A DNA stretch of 64,000 bases from Closterium sp. NIES-65 (lineage: Eukaryota; Streptophyta; Zygnematophyceae; Desmidiales; Closteriaceae), in NCBI GenBank assembly GCA_948144175.1, contig CANXME010002334.1:215416-279415 (forward strand), in the 5' to 3' direction. Both the position numbers and the translations under genes were made by a program. This document shows positions 22,901-54,523 of the stretch, piece after piece (the first letter of the stretch is position 1; each line of letters begins with the position of its first letter). The notes under the pieces are model-generated. The model was not told the origin of the DNA and searched no databases. It saw only the letters and a list, made by a program, of their open reading frames with translations.

Positions 22901-25900
22901 GCAACAGAGCACCAACAAGGTCTCACCCGGAGCAGCAGCCCCCACGTGGATGGCATCACACGGGCGAGCCTCAGGGTACCCCTCCTGCCCATCTGAGTTG
23001 ACTTTGAGTCGACTCAAAGGTCATGCACAGCGCAAGGGCATGCACAGAGCCGGCCAGAGCGAGCAGAGAGTCTTACCTGGAGCAGCAGCGCCCACGTGGA
23101 TGGCATCATATGGAATGGACCCACGTCTACAGGGCCAGCCAGAGCATGAACAGGGACTCACCAGCAGCAGCAGCGCCCACGTGGATGGCATCATATGGGC
23201 CCGCCTCAGGGTACCCCTCCCGCCCATCCGCCTCTGGGAAGGAGGACGGAAGAGGGAGGAGGAGGGATTGGTGAGATGGGCGGAGGAGACGGTGAGATGA
23301 GAATTGACTGCGAGGCGGTGGTGGGAGTAAAGGAAGGCGATAGTAGGGGGAAGGTGGGTGGGACGGGCGCGATGCAAGGGACACTTTGATATGAACAAGG
23401 AGAGACGTGGCAGGTAGGGAAAGGGAGAGACGTGGCAGGTAGGGAAAGGGAGAGACGTGGCAGGTAGGGAAAGGGAGAGACGTGGCAGGTAGGGAAAGGG
23501 AGAGACGTGGCAGGTAGGGAAAGGGAGAGACGTGGCAGGTAGGGAAAGGGAGAGACGTGGCAGGTAGGGAAAGGGAGAGACGTGGCAGGTAGGGAAAGGG
23601 AGAGACGTGGCAGGTAGGGAAAGGGAGAGAGACACGGGGGTTGAGAAACAGGACCTCCACAGCAGGGTAGCATGCAGAAGAACACTCGTCTTCCCTCCTT
23701 CCCCTTCTTCCCTCTTTCCCCTTCTTCCCTCTTTCCCCTTCTTCCCTCTTCCCCCCTCCCTAATCCCTCCCTTTCGCCACCCCCCTCCCCGTTTCCCCCT
23801 CATCCAAACCCCACCATGTCAACCAACCATGTATCGACAGCTGTCCACCGTCCATCAGTTCTGCCGCCCGGCCGGCCTGCACTGCCGCCCGGGACCGCTC
23901 CACGAGCTCCGGAATGTGCTCCACGCCCACCGCCCGCCCCGTGGGGCCCACCAATAGCGCCATGACAGCTGTCAGGTAGCCCGATCCCGACCCCACGTCA
24001 AGCACGCGGTTACCGGGTTGCAGGTGATTCTCTAGAAAGGCAAGGCAGTAGCCGTGCTGGTGGGGCAAAGAAGGGGGTTGGAGTGGGGGGAATGGCGGAT
24101 GGTAGGGGGTGATGGGGGTGGTGAGGAGGGGAATTTGAAGGGGGAAGGAGGAAAAGAGGTGACCATTACTCACTCGTAGCCCCACCACACGTCCAGAACG
24201 CGGTTATCCGATTACAGGTGATTCTCTAGAAAGGCGCGGCAGCAGCCGTGCGGGTTGGGGGGTGGCGATGGCAAGGAGGTTGCATCTACAAGTGACCGAA
24301 AAGTGAGCAATGTCAGAATCCCAACCACTAGACCACTGGGATAAAAGGGCTTGTTTCAGTAGCGGGTCAGTGCGCCCATAACCCCCCAGGCGAACGCGCC
24401 TGTAACCCTCTCCAGGATCAATCGGACATCCACAGTGCAGATCTACTGACACCCCCCCACACTGGGAGGCCCAGGACTAAGCACAGCGGTAACGGCCTAC
24501 ATGTGCATACACCGGGAATCGAACCCGAGACCGCTCTGATACCATGTAAGAATCCCAACCACTAGACCATTGGGATAAAAGGGCTTGTTTCAGTAGCGGG
24601 TCAGTGCGCCCATAACCCCCCAGGCGAACGCGCCTGTAACCCTCTCCAGGATCAATCGGGCATCCACAGTGCAGATCTACTGACAAGCAAGGTATCGCAC
24701 CAGCATTTAGAATAGTTACGTACCATGTGAGGTGCGGAAATGGTGACGTTGAAACCTGCTCATGAACGGCGAATGCCATCATGTCATCCCACATGCCATG
24801 CCACAGGTCACATTCCATGCCCACACATGCAACACAGGCCACATGTCATGCCACATGCCATGCCATGCCACAGCGCACAGTGCACATGCCACAAAAGCGC
24901 ATGAAGGATTATGGAGACATAAGCATGCGATAAAAATCGTCAGCCATCCGACGTGAGCCATACCACACATGACATACACATGGCACATGCATCGATACCT
25001 TACATTCACTTATGGGCTGGGGACATTGTCATAAGCCATTGACTTGGTCAACGCACCTATGGGCTGGGGGAAGTTATCATAGGCCCTTAAATTGGTCAAC
25101 GCACCTATGGGTTGTGGGGAATCATCATAAGCCGTTGACTTGGTCAACACGTAGTCAGCACGGTCAATCTGCTTCATGGCCTCCGCGATGCGCTCTGATT
25201 GGACGATTCCGCTGCCTGGCAGGTAGCACGGACAGGACGAGGCAGGGGTGGTTGAGGAAGAGGCAGGGGTGGTTGAGGAAGATGTTGCGGCGACTGAGGC
25301 TGCTCTAGGCTCGAGGTATTGTGATGAATGTCAGAATGAATGTCTGCAGGATGGTCAGCATGGCTGTCAGCATGAATGTCGGAATGGATCTCAGCATGCA
25401 TGTATGTAAGCATGCAAAGTGTCAGCATGAATGTCAGCATGAATGTCTACCTAACATCTAAATGAACTTCTGCATGAATGTCCGCATGAATGCCAACTTG
25501 TCTGTATGTCAGCACGAATGTCAGCACATGTATGTCAGCATGACTCAGCATGAATGTCTAGAGAATCCTCCAAAAGAACGATTCATGGTCAACACAAACT
25601 GTGGTTGTAATTATAGAGGCATGAATATAGGCATCGCAATCCATCCCTTTATTCACGCACGGAGCAGCTTGTCGACCATCTCGCCGTTACTATCGCCATG
25701 GCATGTCCAGCTCATTCTTTCGCTCCGCCTCACACGCTCCCAGAACTCCGAATCCTTCTCTCCTCCCCCGTCTCTTGCGCCACTGCCACCCTCTCGTGGC
25801 GCGATCGCCGGCTCCGTCGCTTCCGTCCCCCCCGCGTCGCCACCCTTGCCAAAATGGTAGTTGTCGCTATGCACCCCGCCTTTCGCGGCGCACGATGGGG

Positions 25901-26039
25901 AAGCGGGAACGAAGAGCGAGCGGTCTGAGAAGAGAATGGAAGCGACGGTGACGGCGAGCGCGGGTAGTGAGCGGAAGGAGCGGCGGAAATGGCGCCGGGA
26001 GATGCGGGAAGACGAAGTGATTGAAACTGTCGAAATCAT
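19952..26039 (-). CDS. PIMT: protein-L-isoaspartate O-methyltransferase
   Basis: Seven exons join in phase: 26039-25661, 25215-25105, 24755-24724, 24056-23828, 23233-23162, 20890-20817 and 20062-19952, about 335 residues. After an N-terminal extension of about 100 residues (possible targeting sequence) come MSWTCHGDSNGEMVDKLL, IAEAMKQIDRADYV, YDDSPQPIGFNVTISAPHM, HGYCLAFLENHLQPG, the SAM-binding VLDVGSGSGYLTAVMALL, VGVEHIPELVERS, YDAIHVGAAA, LVDQLKPGGRMVIPVG and MGVRYVPLTAKEKQ, the full motif order of PCMT enzymes that repair isoaspartyl residues using S-adenosylmethionine. Introns are packed with extra copies of its own exons, a TRIM and a large minisatellite. A second intact exon-5 version (22992-22927) could be used alternatively. 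Confidence 0.93.
20196..20400 (-). repeat. copies of the last PIMT exon start
   Basis: The sequence around 20021-20070 (GTCTGCACCCTTGTCTATCA plus CACCTCTAGGTCCTGGG) recurs at about 20212-20256 and 20358-20399 in the same orientation, including the acceptor. A shorter echo lies at about 20140-20160. Palindrome copies lie between them. Confidence 0.85.
20498..20536 (+). repeat. inverted copy of part of PIMT exon 6
   Basis: The plus strand reads CAGCTGAAGCCAGGAGGCAG then AATGGTGATTCCCGTT, that is QLKPGGRMVIPV in the orientation opposite to the gene. It is therefore an inverted duplicate of exon 6 (20890-20817), about 280 bp away. Confidence 0.85.
21050..21230. repeat. two further decayed PIMT exon-6 copies, one inverted
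   Basis: At 21062-21110 a degenerate copy lies in gene orientation (minus-strand text AACTCCCCCGGGCTCCGGAG then GATTAGCTGAAG). At about 21198-21226 the plus strand reads CTGGTGGATCAGCTGAAACC, an inverted copy. Neither retains the whole exon. Confidence 0.75.
21316..22736 (-). repeat. 45-bp minisatellite, 31 full copies plus a partial
   Basis: The monomer begins CGATGCACAGGGTCTCACGG and ends in the 18-bp palindrome TTTTGAGAATTCTCAAAA plus A. Copies are almost identical (variants near 21625 and 22670-22730). On the gene's sense strand the non-palindromic half reads CTGCTACCGTGAGACCCTGT, matching the end of PIMT exon 5 plus its 5' splice site (the degenerate copy at 22730 reads CTGCTACTGTGAGACCC). 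Each monomer thus carries a GTGAGA donor-like site. The unit length is a multiple of three without stops in several frames, which creates spurious long ORFs on both strands. Confidence 0.97.
22727..23130 (-). repeat. three extra PIMT exon-5 copies
   Basis: Besides the exon at 23233-23162, copies occur at about 23128-23077 (acceptor TAG, donor GTAAGA), 22992-22927 (acceptor CAG, donor GTGAGA, open frame DGQEGYPEARPCDAIHVG) and 22764-22727 (no acceptor, donor GTGAGA). The third transcribed copy is 66 nt, phase 1-1, and fully usable. The intervening DNA contains GAGCAACAGAGC-type repeats at 22815-22915. Confidence 0.85.
23401..23632. repeat. 25-bp minisatellite in PIMT intron 4
   Basis: About nine near-perfect copies of AGAGACGTGGCAGGTAGGGA + AAGGG lie between exon 5 and exon 4. 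The sense strand is pyrimidine-rich. Confidence 0.95.
24183..24250 (-). pseudogene. decayed partial copy of PIMT exon 4
   Basis: The plus-strand text GATTCTCTAGAAAGGCGCGG with CCAGAACGCGGTTA corresponds to the exon-4 part encoding CLAFLENHL...NRVLDV. On the sense strand it has a TAA after ENHL and no GSGSG motif, so it cannot replace the real exon. Confidence 0.8.
24311..24685 (-). mobile_element. TRIM (terminal-repeat retrotransposon in miniature)
   Basis: Two 141-bp direct terminal repeats (24311-24451 and 24545-24685) differ at about three positions and start TGT and end ACA. The 93-bp interior on the minus strand begins immediately after the repeat with TGGTATCAGAGC, the standard tRNA-Met primer-binding site (plus 24533-24544), and ends with the purine tract GTGGGGGGG (plus 24452-24460). 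A 5-bp target duplication AGCAA flanks it at 24306-24310 and 24686-24690. It has no coding capacity. It lies in PIMT intron 3 in the same orientation as the gene. Near-identical terminal repeats imply a recent insertion. Confidence 0.93.
25008..25155 (-). repeat. tandem copies of the PIMT exon-2 end and donor
   Basis: Three units of about 46-48 bp carry GTCAACGCACCTATGGGCTG-like sequence. On the sense strand they are versions of the exon-2 end encoding AYDDSPQPIG plus its GTGCG donor. Only the 25105 end is needed for the gene. Confidence 0.8.
25315..25560. repeat. TCAGCATGAATG-type short repeats
   Basis: Irregular repetition of AATGTC and CAGCATGAATGT fills PIMT intron 1. No exon is seen in it. 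Confidence 0.7.
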
Positions 26040-26971
26040 TCAGAAACTCGTCGCTGATTATGAGAAGGAAACTTTACTTCAGACTCTAACACAAAGAGCT
26101 CTAGGTTCACCAAGAATCTAAGCTTGCCAAGAACGCAATGCGATCAGCAAGTAAAATTCGAGGAGAAATGATAATGCAGAAACATGGATTCATGGCAATG
26201 GCTCCTATGTGAAAGATAAGCAAGACTGGAATGCGAAACTTCAGACCTGGGCGTGTTCAATTCCGAATGTGAAAAAAACCCTCCCTTCTGTTTTAGTTGA
26301 GCCTTGCCAATCAGACGAAACCACGTGTACCCACAACCCCGTATGAACCCCCAACTCGTCTAATCTTTGAATAGATTGTCTCGCAGTGTGCGCACTCTAC
26401 ACCATCGTCGTCGTGGCATGCACAACAGCTCTGCAGCCAATAGCAGTGGCTAGGTTTGCAGAGCCCAAAGCCAATCACATGGACCCAACGCTTGACCGCC
26501 TGCGCACTTCTTCTGCCATCTCTCCAACGAAATCAGGCCCGCACAGTTACAGCTGACGAAAGCGAATCATAAGCTGTTACCGTGTCGCGCTCAGTTCGTG
26601 CAAGCCTTCCAGATTTCACTGCCCCTGGCAGGGTCATAAGAACTGGCAGAGGGATAGCTAGAAATGGCTGAAGAGAAAGAAACCTCTGCTGTTGTGTCAG
26701 TGTGTCTTAGATGCCGTGCTCTGCAAGCATTCCATCGATTTCACGTTTTGGCGAGGACCAAGGGCAAGGATGCTGGAGATTGTAGTCGTTACGTCGTTTG
26801 CATTTCGCTCATAGTACAGACCCGTCAGGCTCTCTCGACTTTCTCCGAATTTCAAATCTTGATAGCTCAGACCTCCGACCGACTTACGCGGTCCAGTCAT
26901 AAACAGGGTCGCTCAGCCGACACCTCTCGTAACATCTGAGCTCCAGCATTCAAGTCGAAACATTCGTAGAA
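26040..26971. other. divergent intergenic region (PIMT / beta-propeller gene)
   Basis: Both flanking genes start here in opposite directions, so it should hold two promoters. A 91-codon ORF at 26664-26939 (ATG in context AGAAATGG) ends 32 nt before the propeller-gene ATG and could be an upstream ORF. No TATA box or other element was convincingly located. Confidence 0.45.
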
Positions 26972-35238
<8,267 letters not shown>

Positions 35239-35772
35239 GGGTGCTTCTTTTCCCAGGTCCGTGGCATTGCCAGGCCTTTCAGCTATGTACCGTATCATTA
35301 TTCATGCTTCAGCAACTGTTCATACTGCATTGATTGCAAGTATACATTCTGCTGTGATTCAGATATGCTAGTTTTTGTGTGTTCCTTGTTTCTCTATTTT
35401 CTGTTGTATATGGTTCCCTGGTTCAGGTACCTGTGGTTGCTTCCCCTCGAAGTGTTGCTTCAGATCGTTGGACATGCATCTACACCACTTTCTGTGTGGA
35501 TTAGTAATGCATAGACCATATTACTAAACGGATTTTTTGTGAATGGGTTACCAACGTTACACTATCTCAGGTACGGTATGTACAGTAGGTGCTACAAGAT
35601 CTATGTACAAGTTGCGTTGAATAGAGCATACCCTTTATGACGAGCTCATTACGCAAGAACCTAGTAAGCATGCCAGGAAACCACTTCCATGTGAGATGAA
35701 ATGACAAAAGCTAGAGATTCCGTCACCCACATACGGTACTCAGATGTACTCTAAGTGACATAAGGCAAGGCC
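35239..35772. other. convergent 3' region
   Basis: AT-richer sequence lies between the propeller gene and the F-box gene stops. No exon, repeat or RNA gene is recognised. Confidence 0.5.
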
Positions 35773-38700
35773 TTATCCCACCAGAAAATCATAAACCTCA
35801 GCTATAGCCCCTCCTGCCACTACCAGCCATCTCCAGTTGCTGTCTGCAACCACACACTCGCTACTGCCCCTGTCCCGGTTATTATTACTATCACCCTTAC
35901 AGTCATCACCACCACTGCTGCCAGCATTGTCACCAATTTCATCACTAGCAGCAGTGGCAGAAGAGGCAGTGGTTGAGAGAGGATACATGACAGGAGGGTG
36001 AGGCAGATACACCAGGTCTTGCTGGGACTGCTGTGGGGGGTGAATGGTAGTTATGGGGCCTTGGCACCAGGCTCGTCGTTGCGCTACTTGGTTGGAGGGC
36101 GACGGAGCTGTAACCGTCTCAGATGAAACCGCGTGACATGAAACGGCATCAGATGTAACGCCATGAGATGTAACGCTGTGGGGTGTAACGATGTTGTGGG
36201 CGCATTGAGAGGCAGTCCAGAGGGCGATGGCCCCATCGGCTCTCAGCACCACAGCCGTGGCAGAGGAGGGGGCGATGCAGGGCTGCTGAGAGTCAAAATG
36301 AAGCACCTCGGTGAATGGAGGATGGTTCTGGAGGAGCAAGGGGTGGGAGGGAGGCAGGGAACGATTTGGGAGTGCAGGCAAGAGAGCAGTGGCAAAGGAG
36401 GGGGTGACGCAGGGCTGCGGAGGAATCTTGTGTGGCACCTCAGTGAACGAGGAAGGGCCCTGGAGGAATTGTTGGGGGAAGGGAGAAGACTGTAGGAGTG
36501 CAAGCAAGCAGGAAAGCACACAACAATGGAGGTATGAAAGTGATATGCAATGGAGAGCGGGAATGATGTAGGCATGAAGTGTTGAAAAGTTCTGCAAGGG
36601 ACGCACCTGGGGAAGGAGGGCGCGCCTGGGGGAGGAGGGCGCGCCTGGGGGAGGAGGGCGCACCTGGGGGAGGAGGGCGCACCTGGGGGAGGAGGGCGCA
36701 CCTGGGGGAGGAGGGCGCACCTGGGGGAGGAGGGCGGCTTGATTAGAAGCATCCACGTCCCACACCCGCGCAAAGATGCCCTCGGGGATGTCATGGTGAG
36801 TGTCGGTCACAGTCTGGGGAGATGAGGAGGGACGGTGACAGTGGAAACGATGATGACAGTGAACATAAGAGTGACAAGGTGAGAGTCGTGAGGGAAAGGT
36901 CTAGTGCAGTTTGGTGGAGTGGAGTGGAGTGGGGTGGTGGAGTGGAGTGGAGTGAAGTGGAGTGGAGTGGAGTGGAGTGGAGTGGAGTGGAGTGGAGTGG
37001 AGTGGAGGGGAGTCTTAACAAGTACGGAGCAGCCTCAAGCGCCATAGAATAGCATAGGATAGTAGCTAGCCACCACATGGCGTGATGCTTGTTTGATAGC
37101 GCTACTTGAAGAGAGGTTAATGTGTCTAAGACGTCTACAGTAAGTTCTACTTCAAGTTCAGTAGTTGTTCATTTTCTGGTGGAGTCATGAACCGAACACA
37201 ACCTAGTTGTAGGTGAAGTTTCAACCCACCCTGCGCTATGTCTTGTATCTCTACAGTTTCAGTTCAACTTTTATCTCACCACCGAACTTCCATGTCTCGT
37301 AGAGCATAGGATTTCTGAGAATTCTCAGAAAACAGTACCTTGTAGTACAAAGGCATGGAAAGACATGAGCAGTAGACATGAACAGTACAGATGAACAGTG
37401 GATAAGAACAGGAGGCATGGACAGGAGACATGAACAGCAGATGCATACAGTGAGGCAGAAAATCCGTTCGTTGAGGGAGAATTGCTGCATCTCCTCCCAC
37501 AGATCGATTCTCAACGAAATCGACGGCTGTCCGATGCTCTCTCCTCCTCCCTTCATTCCTACTCCACTTCCTCCTCCTCCCTCCCTTGCTCCTCTCCTCC
37601 TTCCGCCTCCACCTTCCCCTCTTCCCGCCACTCCTCTGTCCAAGTCATAAACAACGATCAGCCCCTGAGTCGTGCCAATCAGCAGCCGCCAGCCATGCCG
37701 TTCTGAGTGGCTGAAGGCGACATCTGAGACAGGATCCTCAAGTAGACAGCGATGATAAATGTCCACAAGAGTGTGACCGGAGAGAATGTGCTGCAAACGA
37801 ATGATGCATGGGCAGCGGCACACTCTCTTGCCTGACGCCTCAAGATCCTCAGCAGATTCAAAATCTTCAGCAGCCTGTGAACCCTCAGCAGCCTGTGAAC
37901 CCTCAGCAGCCTGTGAACCCTCAGCAGCCTGTGAACCCTCAGCAGCCTGTGAACCCTCAGCAGCCTGTGAACCCTCAGCAGCCTGTGAACCCTCAGCAGA
38001 CTGTGAACCCTCAGCAGCCTGTGAACCCTCAGCAGCTCGAGCAGTGTTGTTCAGTATTCCCTGACGCTGCTCCTCCATGCGCCTCATCTCTGCTGCCCAC
38101 ACAGGTATCGTCCCAATGATCGTTGGAGTGTCCAGATTCGCAAAGGGTGACTCTGTGGGTTCCTCACTGCCAATGCCACGCTCAGCAGGGGGGTGAGTGT
38201 GAGGCACTACAGCAGCAACCACGCCCGTCCATGGATCGAAGGCCAAAGCACGATCGTACACACACTGCATACTAGCCCATGCTGTGCTGTGCTGTGATGT
38301 CCCTGTTGACTGCTGTTGACCGTGCGTTGACTGCTGTTGACTGTGCGTTGACTGGCAAGCTTGAGAGCCCAAGTCCCAAAGCCGCATGGTGCGGTCACCG
38401 TCGCTCATGCCACTGCGCTCCTCCACCAGCAGATACCCAGGCGGCCCGTATGCCATGCCTCCCTTACACGGGCGAGCCTCCGTCGAGCTTTGAGTCAACT
38501 CATTACACGCAGGCCGCCCGTATGCCATGCCTCCCTTACAAGGGCGAGCCTCCGTGACGTCTCTCCTGATGAATGCGCAAGGGCTTGCCATCACTCCCTT
38601 GGACCGGCGGGCGTGAGTTGTTGCTTCTCTGCCCCTCAGCCCCCCACCCTCCCACCACTCCCGTGGCCCTCTCTTGCCCTTCCTAGGCCGCCATCCCACC

Positions 38701-40226
38701 TGCTCTTCCTCCCCCTCCTCGCCCTCCTCCCCCTCACTTCTCCCCACACCCCCCTCGCCCCCGCGCACTCTCTCAAGGTCCTCCCACAGCTGCTGCTCTC
38801 CCATCCTTCCCTCCACGAACCAGATCGAGCAGCAGGGGGACAGGGAGGGCACGACAACAACACATGTGCCTCCGAATTCACGGGGCTCTGCTGCGCTTCT
38901 TTCCAGCCGTGCCTCAGCTTCCCCTCCCTCTGCCTCTCGTGACCTTGCTTGTATAGCGCATGACATTGCTACTGATGCTTCTTTCCCTGCCTCTCTAGCT
39001 TTTGAGCTTGCTTGTAACCTACTCGCTTGGGGCGATGCCCCACCCCTTGTGGGCCAGCGGGGCAGGCTCCACACGCACACCGACCCGTACTCTGCCGCAC
39101 TCGCCACTAGCCTCCACCCATCCTCGTTACAAGCACACCGGCCGCCCTCGTTACAAGCACACCCAGTAGTAGCACGAGAACCTGAATTCGGTCCCTCTGG
39201 GGCGTCCCCGAGGCTTTGGGAGAGAGTGAGGCAGGTGAGGGGGAGGGGGATGGGGAGGGGGTGGTGGAGGGAGGCGAGGAGGGAGTGGGAGGGGAGGTGC
39301 CACACCTGCAGGTGGCCGTGAGAGGTGCCCAGGAGGAGAAGCGTGTCGTCCACTTTCATCACTGAGACCGTGACAGCTGCTGCTGATTCTGATGCTGCTG
39401 CTGCTGGTGGTGGTGCTGCTGCTGCTGCTCTTGCCGCTGGTGCTGCCACTGATGTTGCCGCAGCTTCTGGCATGACAATTGCTGCTGCTGAAGCTCTCCG
39501 GTTTTCGGCCTTCCTCCCTGCCTTCCCATTCCCCCCCCATCCCCACACCTCGCCTCTCCCTCCATGAATCCCCCTAATGTCACACTTCCCCACTCTCCAA
39601 TTCCTCCCCGCCTCCACTCTCTCTCTATACCTCCTCTTCCACACACCACTCTCCCTCACTCCCCTTCCCCACCCCCCTCCAACTCCGCCCTCCCCTCCTC
39701 GCCCCCCTTCCCCTTCCACCTCTCCCTCCCCCCGCGGTTGTTCCGCCCTGCTCCAGTAGGCAGCCCTTTCCCCAAACGACCGCTCAAACACCTTCCGCCA
39801 GAACGCCTCTCCCCCTGCGCCCCCTCCATCCCGCTCCTCCGCCACCACCGCATCCCGCCAGTCTCTGCGGAAGGCGGAATTGGCGGAACGGGGGGAAGAC
39901 AGAGAAGAGGCGCAAGCGGGAGTCAGGGACAAGTGGGCGATTTGCGCAAGGGGGCCTAGGAGAGGGAGCAAGTGGGGGGAAGGCAGGGACGATAGGGGGA
40001 AGCGGAGGGTAGAGGGGAAAAAATGCGCCTACGGGGAACATGTGGGGGAAAATCGGCCCGGGGAAACGCACCTGCACGTGAGCATGGCGCAGATTATTCC
40101 GCCAGGCCCTTCAGCTGGAAGGCGTTGGAATATGTCCAGAAGAATGGTTCGCGGAAGTTTCGTAGCCTGATAAGACGAGGCGGGGTCACGCATCGCCTCG
40201 TCTGGAGGGCCTTCAGCGTCCGCCAT
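35773..40226 (-). CDS. F-box / WD40-repeat protein
   Basis: Exon 1 (40226-40072) starts MADAEGPPDEAMRDP and encodes the F-box LPRTILLDIFQRLPAEGPGG. Exon 2 begins at 39864 in phase (RDWRDAVVAEERD) and continues with FWRKVFERSFGE and WKRRYRERVEAGRNWRVGKC. WD40 blades follow: LLLLGTSHGHLQVWHLPSHS, LVASAAEYGSVCVWSLPRW, GDRTMRLWDLGSQ, ILSGHTLVDIYHR and LLIGTTQGLIVVYDLDRG, then DIPEGIFARVWDVDASNQ and LRADGAIALWTAS, ending VAGGAIAEVYDFLVG. Such proteins are substrate receptors of SCF ubiquitin ligases; the substrate is unknown. Long Ala, Gln and charged inserts separate blades, and an 18-bp in-frame repeat adds AAEGSQ units. Exon limits in the middle are approximate. Part of the GDRT-bearing exon is duplicated near 38437-38555. 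Confidence 0.82.
36605..36737 (-). repeat. 19-bp minisatellite of fused splice sites
   Basis: About seven copies of CGCACCTGGGGGAGGAGGG follow the exon ending NQAALLPQ. On the sense strand each unit is CCCTCCTCCCCCAGGTGCG: a pyrimidine tract and CAG directly joined to a GTGCG donor. Confidence 0.9.
36905..37012. repeat. (GGAGT)n repeat
   Basis: About 20 pentamer units, slightly interrupted, lie in an intron of the F-box gene. Confidence 0.95.
37312..37331. repeat. perfect 20-bp palindrome TTTCTGAGAATTCTCAGAAA
   Basis: This contains the GAGAATTCTC core of the PIMT minisatellite palindrome but with different arms. Confidence 0.95.
37866..38040 (-). repeat. 18-bp in-frame coding repeat
   Basis: About nine units of CAGCAGCCTGTGAACCCT on the plus strand encode (AAEGSQ)n in the F-box protein frame. 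The length is a multiple of three, so copy-number change keeps the frame. Confidence 0.9.
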
Positions 40227-41473
40227 TTCCGCGCGGCGCGCGGGTCAAATTTGCTATCAAGAAAACAATTCAGGTATGTTGGGTCTGAATGTGGGTGAAC
40301 AATTTGGAAAATGATGAATTTTCATTTTCTACCAGACGTACACCGCAAAACGATACTGTATCGTACGTGAAAGGATCCCTACTGAATGCATTGTTTCAGC
40401 CAGCGGATCTGACAACTGAAGGCGCGAAAGTTACCGTCAGCGCAGGACTGGTCAGTGGATTTCGCGACATTGTCGCCATTCGTTACGGCCACCACAAGTT
40501 CCTTGCAGACTCGTTTCGCGAGCTACAAAATCTATCGTCCAGCTTTTGATTGCCTGGGCTGACGCAACGGACGTAACCAGGCGAGATCCGCCATTTCGTC
40601 CCTCCACAGCAAAAAACAATCTCGAGGTGCCTCAGGAGAGAACACCAATGCTACCAGCTCCGTTGCCTGAAGCGTAGCAGGGATCCAGGTGCTCTCGCTC
40701 AATGGGTTGTGCTGTCCTACGGGTGAAAGCACCAGATCAGTATCAGCCTAGTTGCCACTGATGGCATGCTACGCTACGTGTGAGGAAACGAGCGGCTTAT
40801 TTAGTACTTGAATTCGTCTAACCTGATTGGATAGTGCACTTCGCTGTGCATATAATTCGTCCCTGTCAATCAAATTCACCGATTTTTATGGTGCAATGGT
40901 GTGACATGGTGGTCGGCTAAGGATGGATCGGAGGGAGCTCATGACCGCCGGGAAGAAGCGGGTAATGAGACTTTCGGAATCACAATGCTTTAAAGCTCGT
41001 TATTACATCAATTCCCATTGCCTCCGTTTCGCCGTATCTAAATGCTTCCTGAAACCTTACGGAATGGAATTTTTGCTCGTGTATTCACATCGAGCCGTGC
41101 TTGCCATTGTTATTGTACGACCAGCTTGAGGAGTATCGGAAGAAGCAACAAGCGAAATCTGGAGGAAGCTCTAAAGGAGGACAGCAAGACAAGGTGCTCA
41201 CGATGGTCTCCACATCCTTCTTTCCTATCTATTTCCAGACGATTTGAACAGTTTATCGCGTCTAAATTATTCTTCTTCTGGTTGATCGTTTGACATCCTC
41301 GTCCATGTTTTTGTCGACCTTGTTTGCCTTACCACAAAGCTCGCTTTCCAAAAATTTCATTCAATTTTTGTACGTTCTTGCTGCTCGAAAAACGTCAGTC
41401 TCCCCTCTTGAAAAGCTAGCTTGAACGGCGTCCTCCTTGCTCCTCTCTACCGCCGTCCATCTCACAGGTCAAG
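40227..41473. other. divergent intergenic region (F-box / golgin-like)
   Basis: This holds the two opposed promoters. No exon is recognised; short ORFs lack family signals. Confidence 0.5.
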
Positions 41474-53960
<12,487 letters not shown>

Positions 53961-54523
53961 TGCTGAACATGCGGCATGCATCATACATCATGCATCATGC
54001 ACTGAGTGTCATACATCGTGCACTGAGCGTCATGCATTGCGCATCATACATCATGTGTCATGATTTGCACATTATGCATTGGTATGCACCCGCATAATGC
54101 ATCATATGCACAGTACAAGGCATTGATAAGATGCTTACAAACAACATTTTACCATTCTTGTCTGGATCAGGAGTTTGTCTTGTGTTGTTTCTTCCTGCAG
54201 TCCCACAGTTAGAACTTAGCATAGCAATGTTACCAAAAACCTAGTACAGTAGATTCAACCATTTGTGTGGCAAATTCAAATTTCATTATTTTCTTGTCTC
54301 AAAAAGCATTACAGCAGATATAACCATTGTAGGTGTACAATCTTTGCTCATCAACTCTTTGTCAGAGCCCTTGGGTCATGAAATGTCAGGACCTAGACAA
54401 ATCATCAACAAGCCATCATGCCTCTTGCTGAAATGAACTCCCCCTAAACACGACACGCCCTATCCAATCCTATCCAGCATTGACATATGAATCAGCAAAC
54501 CAAGTGCAGGGCGGGCTGGAAAT
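53961..54523. other. convergent 3' region
   Basis: CATGCATCATACATCATGC-type short repeats lie at 53975-54110. The remainder to 54523 is AT-richer with no recognised gene. Confidence 0.5.

Noticed and set aside
21208-23001. Long ORFs of 380-590 codons on both strands (repeats such as CTGSHGSSFENSQKR)
   Set aside because: They arise because the 45-bp minisatellite is a multiple of three and lacks stops in several frames. They overlap real PIMT exon copies and have no conserved domain.
24460-24575. tRNA gene on the minus strand (GGTTCGATTCCCGG and TGGTCTAGTGGTT look like B and A boxes)
   Set aside because: There is no acceptor-stem pairing, and the segment is fully explained as the terminal repeat plus primer-binding site of the TRIM.
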